64,000 nt of DNA from JAIRVZ01 sp031553415 (GTDB lineage Bacteria > Bacteroidota > Bacteroidia > Bacteroidales > Azobacteroidaceae): the NCBI GenBank assembly GCA_031553415.1, contig JAVBLO010000007.1, positions 62,001 to 126,000 of the forward strand, read 5' to 3'. The position numbers and the translations under genes were made by a program. The notes under the pieces were generated by a model. The model saw only the letters and a program-made list of their open reading frames with translations, searched no databases and was not told where the DNA came from. Below are positions 17,934 to 26,879 of the stretch, piece by piece (position 1 is the first letter of the stretch; the number at the start of each line of letters is the position of its first letter).

Positions 17934-20189
17934 ATGAAATTATCTTGTAAAAAAGTCTTTATTGGAATCCTGTCTGCTTTAATATTAACGTCCTGTGGCA
18001 ACAAATCAGGTATCAACAGTAATGATCCGGTCGATAAAAAAGTTGTTGAATTATTATCCAAAATGACTTTGGAAGAAAAAATCGGACAAATGGAACAACT
18101 CTCCGGTGAAGGTTTTTCCGGTAATATGGTGAACCAAATCAAATCGGGAGGAGTGGGTTCCATACTGAACGAAGTAGATCCGGAAACTGTCAACAAGTTA
18201 CAGAAAGTAGCGGTTGAAGAAACCCGCCTGGGTATTCCAATCATTTTTGCAAGGGATGTGATTCATGGATTCAAAACAATATTCCCGGTTCCATTGGGGC
18301 AAGCTGCTTCGTGGAATCCCCAAATCGTAGAAAACGGTGGACGTGTGGCCGCTTTGGAAGCTACTTCGGTAGGTGTCCGCTGGACATTCGCTCCCATGCT
18401 TGATATTTCCCGCGATGAACGTTGGGGACGCATAGTGGAAAGTTTAGGAGAAGATCCTTACCTGACCTCTGCATTAGGTGCAGCCATGATCAAAGGTTTC
18501 CAGGGAGACAATCTGAATGATGCAAGTTCCATGATTGCCTGTGCCAAACACTTTGTAGGATATGGCGCTTCCGAAAGTGGAAGGGATTATAATGTAACGA
18601 CCATTTCGGGCGAGCAATTACGCAATATCTACCTGCCTCCGTTCAAAGCTGCCGTAGATGCTGGTGCTGCTACCTTCATGACTTCTTTTAACGAAATAAA
18701 CGGTATCCCCAGTTCAGGAAATCCTTTCCTGACTAAACAAATTCTTCGTCAAGAATGGAGTTTTGATGGCGTAGTAGTCAGTGACTGGAATTCTTTGGGT
18801 GAAATGATTTCCCATGGATATTGTGCGGATGGAGTTGAAGCTGCCGGAAAAGGTGTGAATGCCGGAGTCGATATGGATATGATGGGGTATGTTTACCGGC
18901 CGAACCTGGCTCAACTGATGAAAGAGGGCAAGGTGAAACAAGCAACAATTGATCAGGCTGTGCGGTATATCCTGAAATTGAAATTCCGGATGGGACTTTT
19001 CGATAATCCGTATGTGGATACAAATAAACCCGGCGCATTTTATACCGAAGATAATTTAGAAAAAGCTAAACAGGCGGTTGTTGAAAGCGCTGTTTTATTG
19101 AAAAATGAAAAAGATATTCTTCCCCTTAAAGAAAATATTAAAAGTATTGCCATAATAGGACCAATGGCCGATGCACCCCACGACCAAATGGGTACCTGGT
19201 CTTTCGATGGAGAAAAAAGCCATACAATTACTCCGTTGACTTCTTTGAAAGAGGAATATGGAGATAAAGTTAAAATCAATTACGTACAGGCGTTGGCATA
19301 TAGCCGTGATATGAATAAATCGGCGTTCGCACAAGCTGTCAGCGCAGCACGGGCAAGTGATGTGGTATTATTTTTTGCCGGTGAAGAAGCCATCCTCTCG
19401 GGAGAAGCGCACTGCCGCGCGGATATTTCATTACCCGGAGCCCAAAAGGAATTATTGGCTGAAATTGCTAAAGCCGGAAAACCAATAGTGTTGGTTGTAA
19501 TGGCAGGACGGACAGTTGAAATTTATAAAGAGCTTCCTTTGGCAGATGCTTTCCTGTATGTTTTCCATCCCGGAACGATGGGAGGCCCCGCAATTGCCGA
19601 TTTGTTGTTCGGAAAAGCAGTGCCGAGCGGGAAATTGCCTGTAACATATCCTAAAATGGTAGGTCAATCCCCAGTGTATTACAATCATAAGAATACAGGT
19701 AGACCAGCTAAAGGCAATGAAGTCTTGATTGATGATATTGAAGTAGAAGCCGGGCAAACTTCATTAGGCTGTACTTCTTTTTACTTAGATGCAGGAGACA
19801 AACCATTATATCCTTTCGGATACGGACTCTCTTATTCCACATTTGAATACAGCGATTTGAAATTATCCGCGAATGAAATAGGACCCAATGATAACCTCAA
19901 AGTTACATGTACACTGAAAAATACCGGTAAGTATGAAGCTGCTGAAGTCGCCCAGCTATACATACGCGATATTGCAGCTTCAATTACCCGTCCGGTAAAA
20001 GAACTAAAAGGATTCCAAAAAATCAGCCTGAAAGTAGGTGAAACCAAAACAGTTGAATTTACATTAACTCCCGGCCAGCTGAAATTCTGGAACAATGACA
20101 ACCAGTTTATATCAGAACCGGGAGAATTCAAAATATGGGTTGGAACAAACAGCAGGGAAGGATTAGAAGGCAGTTTTAGGTTAAGGTGA
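17934..20189 (+). CDS. bglX: GH3 beta-glucosidase lipoprotein (BglX-like)
   Basis: A 751-residue GH3 enzyme that releases glucose from beta-gluco-oligosaccharides. Signal with lipid Cys21 (ILTSCGNKSG). Seen: TLEEKIGQMEQL, the (beta/alpha)8 domain with FARDVIHGFKTIFPVP, RWTFAPMLDISRDERWGR, KHFVGYGASESGRDYN, nucleophile Asp284 in VVVSDWNSLGE; then the alpha/beta sandwich (VVESAVLLKNEKDILPL, FFAGEEAILSGEAHCR) and a C-terminal fibronectin III-like domain (YPFGYGLSYSTFEYSDLKLS). Full length, all family landmarks present. I start at ATG 17934; in-frame ATG 17907 would add nine residues before the signal. A GC-rich hairpin follows. Confidence 0.95.
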   Translation: MKLSCKKVFIGILSALILTSCGNKSGINSNDPVDKKVVELLSKMTLEEKIGQMEQLSGEGFSGNMVNQIKSGGVGSILNEVDPETVNKLQKVAVEETRLGIPIIFARDVIHGFKTIFPVPLGQAASWNPQIVENGGRVAALEATSVGVRWTFAPMLDISRDERWGRIVESLGEDPYLTSALGAAMIKGFQGDNLNDASSMIACAKHFVGYGASESGRDYNVTTISGEQLRNIYLPPFKAAVDAGAATFMTSFNEINGIPSSGNPFLTKQILRQEWSFDGVVVSDWNSLGEMISHGYCADGVEAAGKGVNAGVDMDMMGYVYRPNLAQLMKEGKVKQATIDQAVRYILKLKFRMGLFDNPYVDTNKPGAFYTEDNLEKAKQAVVESAVLLKNEKDILPLKENIKSIAIIGPMADAPHDQMGTWSFDGEKSHTITPLTSLKEEYGDKVKINYVQALAYSRDMNKSAFAQAVSAARASDVVLFFAGEEAILSGEAHCRADISLPGAQKELLAEIAKAGKPIVLVVMAGRTVEIYKELPLADAFLYVFHPGTMGGPAIADLLFGKAVPSGKLPVTYPKMVGQSPVYYNHKNTGRPAKGNEVLIDDIEVEAGQTSLGCTSFYLDAGDKPLYPFGYGLSYSTFEYSDLKLSANEIGPNDNLKVTCTLKNTGKYEAAEVAQLYIRDIAASITRPVKELKGFQKISLKVGETKTVEFTLTPGQLKFWNNDNQFISEPGEFKIWVGTNSREGLEGSFRLR

Positions 20190-20196
20190 CGGGTAG

Positions 20197-20215
20197 GGGC
20201 GGGGTCTGCCCGCCC
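20197..20215 (+). terminator. GC-rich hairpin after GH3
   Basis: GGGCGGG and CCCGCCC form a 7-bp perfect stem around GTCTG, 7 bp after the GH3 stop. No long T-run follows, but the stem is far more GC-rich than its surroundings. It probably separates the enzyme operon from the T9SS-protein genes downstream. Confidence 0.55.
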
Positions 20216-20288
20216 TGAAACCCCAATGTAGTGTTATTATCCCAAAAAGAAAAAATAAAAGAAACGTTTAACAATTAAATAGGATATC

Positions 20289-22067
20289 ATGAAATTAAAA
20301 AATTTACTAACTGTATTGATAACAACAACAGTTCTGTTGTTATCTGTTAATAATCTTTTTGCCCAGGTGCCTGCTCATGGCTCTTTACTTGGCGCTGATG
20401 TGCCTGTTTGGACAGGAACAGTTCCGGTTCCTGCAGATCCGGCCAGTGTACAAACAAATGCTACGATGAACTACAAGGTTGTTACCATGAATGGGAAAAC
20501 ATGGATTTGGATGGCAGTAAGCGCCGGAGATATTTGGGCTGATGCGAATTCAGAATTCGGATACACAACTGATGCCGGTGTAACAGCAACAAAGTTTGCA
20601 ATTCCTTTCAAAAACATTGTGCCTAATACTAATAAAAGGCAGATTACAGGTTCTACAATGGAACTTATTCCCGGTGAAGCCCAATTGTTTATGCGTCCGC
20701 AGGTTAATTTGACAGGTGCCGGAGGTGGCAATGGTAACCATCATACACAGCCTGTTAACTATAATCCTGCAGCTTACAATAGTTCTACCGGAGAAACTCA
20801 AAAACCGGCTTTCCCGGCCGGAGGTCCTGGTAAAATACTGACAAGTGGTTCGATTACAATTGAATTGAATGCAACGGATAATTCCGAAAACGTATTCTAT
20901 TATATAGTAAACGAAACTGATGGTATTGCTGATGTTATTTTCACCAATACGGTTACTTATACTTTCCCTGTAACTCAGCCGAACCATACATACACAGTTT
21001 ACGCGATTGATTTTTCCGGAAATGTAAGTGACCCTCAAACAGTATACACTGCAAATCCGGATGCAACACAATTACCTGCTCCTACAGGTTTGGCTTTAAG
21101 TGCAGATAAAAAATCATTGACATTCAATAATGTGGCCAATGCTACCGGTTATTTAGTGATTGTTTTTGATGGCGATAATATCATTTATGAACAAGATAAT
21201 TATGCTTCGGGAGACGCTTTGCGCTATTTCCTTGCCGGAAATCTGACCATAAAAATAAAAGCAATCGGCGACGGAAATAATTATTCCAGCTCTGACTTTG
21301 CTTCAATTGCATGGAATGTATCAACAAGCGAATTGAATTTGACTCCGGGTGCAATGTATTGTGATTATTTGTTCAATCCTCCCGCAAATAACAATTGTAT
21401 TGCAGGTAACGAAGATGCAGCCTATTTCAGCTGGTCTACAGATACTGAAGGAAATATTATTATTGCAATCGCTCCAAGCTTTTTAGTGAATGGTGTTACT
21501 AACCAGACAGAATTCAGGGGAAGTGGTATCAATACTCCTGCCAACATTATGGTTAACGGAGATTTAAATGCCGGAAATAAATATTTCACAGCGTCTCTTC
21601 TTCCCAAGGAAGATGGTTTGTATAAAAAAATGAAATTGACAAAAACAGCAGGCGCCTCAATTCCTCTCGGAAGTAGCATCAGCTATACCGGCAGTGGCAA
21701 TTATATCGTATACAAAACAGTTGTTGATGGACCTACTAACACGGCTTTGGGTCTTGGTGGCGCTTTGAATGATTTATATCCGGTAACTCCATATACTATT
21801 GATGCTCCATATATTTATGGTTCTTCTTGTCCCAGCACAGGAACAGGTATTTGCAATACTCCAAAATCAGTATTCAGTATTTATTCACCTGCTAAAGGTA
21901 TCATCTCTATTGATGGATTGGATACACAAGTTGAAGTGAAAATATTAGACTTGTTAGGTAAAGTGCTTGATACACAATTAACCGATGGTGAAGTTGCGAT
22001 ATCTAATCTTCCTGGAGGAATTTATCTCCTTTCTGTAAAAGGTCAGACAATTAAGTTTGTAAAATAA
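20289..22067 (+). CDS. Modular T9SS-exported protein, putative glucan-binding
   Basis: A 592-residue secreted protein with no recognised catalytic domain. Signal peptide 1-25. Residues about 28-145 form an N-terminal module (HGSLLGADVPVWTG, YKVVTMNGKTWIWMAVSAGD) shared with the 605-residue protein at 24841. Residues 185-255 are fibronectin III-like (TVYAIDFSGNVSDPQT). A second fnIII-like stretch covers 262-345. Residues 358-514 (nt 21360-21830) are a Cys-bounded module (starts YCDY, ends YIYGSSC) found three more times in the next gene. Residues 530-592 are a T9SS type-A sorting domain (VEVKILDLLGKVLDTQ, LPGGIYLLSVKG). Context between GH3 and GH81 genes suggests glucan capture at the cell surface; this is inference. 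Confidence 0.7.
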   Translation: MKLKNLLTVLITTTVLLLSVNNLFAQVPAHGSLLGADVPVWTGTVPVPADPASVQTNATMNYKVVTMNGKTWIWMAVSAGDIWADANSEFGYTTDAGVTATKFAIPFKNIVPNTNKRQITGSTMELIPGEAQLFMRPQVNLTGAGGGNGNHHTQPVNYNPAAYNSSTGETQKPAFPAGGPGKILTSGSITIELNATDNSENVFYYIVNETDGIADVIFTNTVTYTFPVTQPNHTYTVYAIDFSGNVSDPQTVYTANPDATQLPAPTGLALSADKKSLTFNNVANATGYLVIVFDGDNIIYEQDNYASGDALRYFLAGNLTIKIKAIGDGNNYSSSDFASIAWNVSTSELNLTPGAMYCDYLFNPPANNNCIAGNEDAAYFSWSTDTEGNIIIAIAPSFLVNGVTNQTEFRGSGINTPANIMVNGDLNAGNKYFTASLLPKEDGLYKKMKLTKTAGASIPLGSSISYTGSGNYIVYKTVVDGPTNTALGLGGALNDLYPVTPYTIDAPYIYGSSCPSTGTGICNTPKSVFSIYSPAKGIISIDGLDTQVEVKILDLLGKVLDTQLTDGEVAISNLPGGIYLLSVKGQTIKFVK

Positions 22068-22145
22068 AAAAAATAGAGGGTGGCATTACAAAGATGTCAC
22101 TCTTACAACTACTAATAAATATTTATCAATTAAAATGTTGTTATT

Positions 22146-24746
22146 ATGAAAATTAAAAATTTACTATTTGTATTGGTCACGGTAATAGGATTGCTGGGGA
22201 CTGGTAAGGCAGTAGCCATAGAACCAGGTACTTTATCGGAAATTTGCAATTGGCCATTTACACCAAATGGTGTTAATAATGTACCAGTAGCACCATCAAC
22301 TGCTGGATTTGTACTTTTTACTTGGGAAACGCTTCCCAATGGAACAGTTGAAATTCGTATTGCTCCGCATCCTGATAATGCAGGTACTTCTACACCTTAT
22401 GCTTGTTATAGAGGTGATAATGGCTTGGCTACAGGCGGTTTCTCGCTTGGTGGCGGACTGATTTTTGCAAATTATTTTTCAAAATCTTTGAGTTCCGACA
22501 AAAAAGCGGTAATACTAACTCCTACGCAAACGGTTCCTGAAGGAACAATTATCAATTTCAGTGGACAGTGCGAATATAAAACAGACAATGAAAGTGTAAC
22601 GGGTAATGGAAATGACTTTTATCCATCTGTAACATTTCCTGCTTATACATATGGTACGAATTGTACCGGAGTATATGTTACGAAATTATCTTCTCCAACC
22701 AATGTTGCTGTTAGTGCTAGCAATATTCTGACTTTTAATGAAGTTACTAATGCAACGGGATATGTTGCAACAGTAACTATTAATAGTATTGTTATAAAAA
22801 CACTTAATATTTCGGGTAGTGGTGAAGTTATTTCTGCTCCTCTTAACGGAAATGCTTCTGTAACAGTTGTGGCTTCAGATAACACAGGAACTTATGCCAA
22901 TTCTGATGCATCTGCACCTGCAAGTTGGACTGTAAATAATTCGGATCAAACCGATTTGCCTGTTTCTATATATTGTGGTACTACTATAACAGGAGCTGTT
23001 GGATCTGCTAATTTCTCAGTAGAAACCAAAGAAAACGGTGATATATGGGTAACTATTAATGGAGATACATATCGAGACAATGGAGTGCAAACTAGTGCAT
23101 TTACGATTGCAGGAATCACTGGAACCAATATTTTGGATAAAGTTAGTGCAGCTACGGCAAATCCGAATGTCTTTCGTCCGAAAACAGGTATAACTATACC
23201 AAAGGGCACTTTGATCAGCTACAATGGAACCATTGAATGGACTACTTTAGGTGGTTACGGAACAAAACAATTTTTCACGAATTACATTTATGGAACAAGT
23301 TGTTCCGATTCGGAAAAACCTGTGGTAGTAGCAGCAGACATTGTAGGTGATTCTAAAGCGTGGGGTATAAATGTTAGTGTAAATGCTACAGATAATATTG
23401 GTGTTACTCAAATTAAACTGGTTGATAATGTAAAGGGCTACATGCAGACATTATCTGCATTAACACAGAATGGAACGGCAACCTATCTTTTTAATGGTTT
23501 ACAAGGTGGTACTACATATAATTTTTCCATTATAGCTGTTGATTTGGCAGGTAATGAATCTGACCCTAAAACTTTATCTGCTTATACAACTTTGGCAATG
23601 CCGAATATCATTTTATCAAGTAATAATTTGTTATTTACTCCTACTAATGGAACACAAAAAGTAACTCTTTCTGGTGCGAATATTCCTTCCGATGTTATTT
23701 TAACGGCTCCTTCTGGTTATAGTATATCACCCACAACGATTTCTCCTGTAGAAGGTATTATTGCAGATACGGAATTAACTATTAAATGGATTAATGGTTT
23801 GGGAAATAATATTATAATTGATACTGATGGTTTAGAGCATCCTGTTGCAATTTCTTTGACATCTGATTCCAAATTTTCGAATTATTGTAATTATGTTATC
23901 ACTCAAGGAGGAGGGGCCACTTTAACTACTCCTGCATTATTGAATATAAGTATAAATGAAGCAAAAACTGTTCTTACTTACAAGATTGCACCTTATGATG
24001 TAACAGGTGATGCAACATGGAATGGTGGAGCATTAAATGCTGCTAGAATTCTAGTAGATGGCGTGGCTGCAAATCCCCTACGTACTCAAGTTGATAGCCA
24101 TACTATCATGCTTACATTTGGCCAACCGTTAGCAGACAATGCTGTTATAAGTTACACTTCTGGTGCAACATTAATTTGGACCACAACTGGTTATACCAAT
24201 TATGGGAACAATGGCAACTGTTATATAGATGCTTGGTCTAAAACTTATACTATTGGTGCTGCAAATTGCGATTGTACTCCTCAAATTGTAACTCCGGAAG
24301 GTAATGAAGAAGGCGTATTAAATGCTAGTGATGTGAAAGCTACAAGTGTTAAGGTATTGGTTGACGTAGTTGAGGGTACTTATCCAATTAAGCAAATTAA
24401 ATTTGTAAAATCTGGAGCTAGAAGTACAGCTGATGATGATGTGCAAATTTTTGATAAGAGTACAGATAATTGGTATACATTAGCTGGTTTAACTGCAGAC
24501 ACTAATTATGCTTTTGATATCTATGCAATAGATTCTATGGATAACGAATCAAGTGCAGGTCAGGTTGTATTTAAAACATCTACAGCTACTGGCATAACAG
24601 CTCCTGTTATTGCTTCGAAATTAATTAACACTCAATACTACACTATCGATGGTCGTGAAGTAAATGCTCCAACTACAGGACTGTATATTGTAAAGAAAAC
24701 TTACAGTGACAATTCTGTAAAAACTGAAAAAGTGTTTGTTAAATAA
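22146..24746 (+). CDS. Modular T9SS-exported protein with three copies of a Cys-bounded module
   Basis: An 866-residue secreted protein without recognised enzyme motifs. Signal peptide about 1-24. Three related modules: residues 34-173 (nt 22245-22664; ICNWPF to YTYGTNC), 277-386 (nt 22974-23303; IYCGTT to YIYGTSC) and, more diverged, 581-708 (nt 23886-24269; YCNYVI to TIGAANC). Between them lie fnIII-like or Ig-like stretches (180-262; 393-482 with IIAVDLAGNESDPKT; 487-575). A further fnIII-like stretch (about 715-805, FDIYAIDSMDNESSAGQ) leads to a T9SS type-A sorting domain (about 815-866, YYTIDGREVNAPTTGLYIVK). Likely a multivalent surface glycan-binding protein. A strong terminator follows. 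Confidence 0.7.
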   Translation: MKIKNLLFVLVTVIGLLGTGKAVAIEPGTLSEICNWPFTPNGVNNVPVAPSTAGFVLFTWETLPNGTVEIRIAPHPDNAGTSTPYACYRGDNGLATGGFSLGGGLIFANYFSKSLSSDKKAVILTPTQTVPEGTIINFSGQCEYKTDNESVTGNGNDFYPSVTFPAYTYGTNCTGVYVTKLSSPTNVAVSASNILTFNEVTNATGYVATVTINSIVIKTLNISGSGEVISAPLNGNASVTVVASDNTGTYANSDASAPASWTVNNSDQTDLPVSIYCGTTITGAVGSANFSVETKENGDIWVTINGDTYRDNGVQTSAFTIAGITGTNILDKVSAATANPNVFRPKTGITIPKGTLISYNGTIEWTTLGGYGTKQFFTNYIYGTSCSDSEKPVVVAADIVGDSKAWGINVSVNATDNIGVTQIKLVDNVKGYMQTLSALTQNGTATYLFNGLQGGTTYNFSIIAVDLAGNESDPKTLSAYTTLAMPNIILSSNNLLFTPTNGTQKVTLSGANIPSDVILTAPSGYSISPTTISPVEGIIADTELTIKWINGLGNNIIIDTDGLEHPVAISLTSDSKFSNYCNYVITQGGGATLTTPALLNISINEAKTVLTYKIAPYDVTGDATWNGGALNAARILVDGVAANPLRTQVDSHTIMLTFGQPLADNAVISYTSGATLIWTTTGYTNYGNNGNCYIDAWSKTYTIGAANCDCTPQIVTPEGNEEGVLNASDVKATSVKVLVDVVEGTYPIKQIKFVKSGARSTADDDVQIFDKSTDNWYTLAGLTADTNYAFDIYAIDSMDNESSAGQVVFKTSTATGITAPVIASKLINTQYYTIDGREVNAPTTGLYIVKKTYSDNSVKTEKVFVK

Positions 24747-24762
24747 ATTTAAGTGAATTACT

Positions 24763-24793
24763 GAACGGTGAACAGGCTTTCTGTTCACCGTTC
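24763..24793 (+). terminator. Strong hairpin terminator
   Basis: GAACGGTGAACAG and CTGTTCACCGTTC form a perfect 13-bp stem with a 5-base loop, 16 bp after the stop codon of the 866-residue protein. The following sequence is A/T-rich. It divides the T9SS-protein genes into at least two transcription units. Confidence 0.8.
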
Positions 24794-24840
24794 TATGTTC
24801 ATTTTGCATATTATTTAGTGTTTAATCTAAAAAACATATC

Positions 24841-26658
24841 ATGAAAAAAAATTTACTTAGCCTTGTAGTTCTTTTGTCGATAGCATTCAATACTACGGCA
24901 TTGAATCATGGTTCGATGGCAGGCAACAATTTGCCTTTGTATCCGCAACGCAATGGAGCAACTCCAGGTACTGCCATTGCCGGAGTTACTTTTGACTTTA
25001 AAATGGTAACTGTCGGTTCAAAAACATGGGCTTGGACTAATGTAACAGGAGGAAAGACTGTTTCTGCTGATGCCTGGGCATCACAGCTTCGTTACTGGGA
25101 ACCTACGAAAACGGAAATAAACTTAACGGGAAGAACTGATGGAAACAAACAGACTTTCGGTAGCGCCCGCCTACCAAATATGAATCCGCTTACAGTTACT
25201 TATTTTCAGTCCTGGAATAATGAATTTTATGAAACGGCTGATTTTACCTACAATTACACGCTGCAGAATTCCGCAAATGCAACTGATAATATAGCTCCTG
25301 TACTTGCTGCTCCAACTGTTGTAAGCCAAACGTCGATGCAACTTAAATTATTGCTCTCGGCTACTGATGATTCCGGAAATTTTTTCTATTACATAGAAGA
25401 TGCAGGAAACAATTTTGCGGAAGTGTCGTTTTTCAACGATGTAACCTTGAGCCTTACTCCTGATGTTGATTATACTTTTTCGATTTATGCCATTGATTTT
25501 TCGGGTAATCAAAGCGCAGCAAGAGTTGTTGGTACACATGCTGTTGAGCCTACATGGATTACGAACGGAACGGCAAAAGCGATTTCTTTCAAATTAGACA
25601 GCCGTTCATTGACTGAATTGCAAATCGAGTGTACTTCCAATGACCTTATCGGTGATGCTTTTGTAAAACTGGAAATAAACGGAGTATCATTAGACCCGAA
25701 AGAATGGAAACCGGTAATCAACCAAGTTGTTGGTACACAAAAATATCAGATAACAGTTCCTGCTGCTGATATTCCGGGCTGGGCGGAAAATGCGATTCTC
25801 GGATTAAACCTGGGTTATATCACTATGCCTATTGGTGATTGGGGGCATTATGTGACTGAAAACAAATTTATTACAACGGGAGAGAATGAAAGTTCTCCTA
25901 TTTTACACAAAATCGGGACGGGAATTGATATCGAAAAACCGGAACCCACCCCCGAATATAACTGCAAAAATAATTTACTTGAAGGAATGAATATGACTGT
26001 GGGTGAAAACTATTATGCGCCTGGTTGGAATCCGATTAACACCTACACTTCCGGATTTGCTGGCGGTGAAGTCAATATTACGCTTCCGGCTGCTACCTCT
26101 GAAGTATGGCAAGGCCAGTTCCGTTTCCTGTTTGCTACACCGGTTGTTATCGATCATGATAAAAAATATGGGATCATGATGACTGTAAGAGCGAACAATA
26201 ATTTACCGTTCTATGCCAAATTCATGGATACTGATGACAATGCTTTCTTTGAAATTCCAAGAACAACAGTTAATGCAGGTACTGTAACTCTGAAAGTAAT
26301 GGACTTGACCCCGTCCGCAGCACTTACGCAAATAACAAGGGTTTTGTTTGACTTTGGAGGCAATCCTGCAAATACCAATATAGTTGTTTCAGATCTTACA
26401 ATATGTGACAGTTTCGAAGCGGCAGGTATTTCTGAAGTAGTTCTAACAAAAGGTATTTCTTATAATCAGGATGCAAATGTTATCCAGGTTTATGCCGAAA
26501 ATGGAATTTCCTCTGCTAAATTATACACTATCGGAGGCCAGATTGCTGCATCCGGAACATCTGAGATTGGTATTTCCGCATTGCCTAAAGGTATTTATAT
26601 CTTAAGTGTGAAAGATTTGGCAGGAAATGCTTCTGCATTCAAGATTGCTGTAAAGTAA
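24841..26658 (+). CDS. Modular T9SS-exported protein with CBM4/9-like domain
   Basis: A 605-residue secreted protein. Signal peptide about 1-21 (IAFNTTALNHG). Residues 22-125 resemble the N-terminal module of the 592-residue protein (HGSMAGNNLPLYPQ, FKMVTVGSKTWAWTNV). Residues 148-235 are fnIII-like (FSIYAIDFSGNQSAAR). Residues 236-355 form a beta-rich domain of unknown family. Residues about 370-530 resemble the CBM4/9 carbohydrate-binding sandwich (CKNNLLEGMNMTVGENYY, IDHDKKYGIMMTVRANNN, TQITRVLFDFGGNPANTN). Residues 535-605 are a T9SS type-A sorting domain (AKLYTIGGQIAASG, LPKGIYILSVKDL). No catalytic motif was seen, so it is probably a glucan-binding partner of the exported hydrolases. 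Confidence 0.72.
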   Translation: MKKNLLSLVVLLSIAFNTTALNHGSMAGNNLPLYPQRNGATPGTAIAGVTFDFKMVTVGSKTWAWTNVTGGKTVSADAWASQLRYWEPTKTEINLTGRTDGNKQTFGSARLPNMNPLTVTYFQSWNNEFYETADFTYNYTLQNSANATDNIAPVLAAPTVVSQTSMQLKLLLSATDDSGNFFYYIEDAGNNFAEVSFFNDVTLSLTPDVDYTFSIYAIDFSGNQSAARVVGTHAVEPTWITNGTAKAISFKLDSRSLTELQIECTSNDLIGDAFVKLEINGVSLDPKEWKPVINQVVGTQKYQITVPAADIPGWAENAILGLNLGYITMPIGDWGHYVTENKFITTGENESSPILHKIGTGIDIEKPEPTPEYNCKNNLLEGMNMTVGENYYAPGWNPINTYTSGFAGGEVNITLPAATSEVWQGQFRFLFATPVVIDHDKKYGIMMTVRANNNLPFYAKFMDTDDNAFFEIPRTTVNAGTVTLKVMDLTPSAALTQITRVLFDFGGNPANTNIVVSDLTICDSFEAAGISEVVLTKGISYNQDANVIQVYAENGISSAKLYTIGGQIAASGTSEIGISALPKGIYILSVKDLAGNASAFKIAVK

Positions 26659-26681
26659 TTAGAGCATCATACATCATAGAT

Positions 26682-26820
26682 GCCTCTTACAGAGGCTAAC
26701 TCAGGGGCATCATGTGCATCCCGACATGCAGCAGGCATGGCCTACAGCTTACATAGGAAGCGCCCTATAGGCGCATAAGCTCAGTTTGCTATTTATAAAT
26801 AGGAAACATCCTCTGGATGT
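26682..26820. repeat. Cluster of small hairpins in the 26659-26879 gap
   Basis: At least four perfect short palindromes stand side by side: GCCTCTTACAGAGGC (26682-26696 approx.), GCGCCCTATAGGCGC (26760-26774), CTATTTATAAATAG (26789-26802) and ACATCCTCTGGATGT (26806-26820). CATGT/ACATG (26711-26728) may form another. The region is much less A/T-rich than ordinary intergenic DNA here and contains no ORF. Confidence 0.65.
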
Positions 26821-26879
26821 TGTGTAAACCAAAGCATTCGAAACAATATGTTTTATATTTTAGAACTAAATCATATATC

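Noticed and set aside
20550..21071. Minus-strand frame of 173 codons
   Set aside because: Shadow of the 592-residue protein; low-complexity translation without domain features.
22075..22104. Possible terminator after the 592-residue protein gene
   Set aside because: AGAGGGTGGCAT and ATGTCACTCT pair only with mismatches and no T-run follows; too weak to call.
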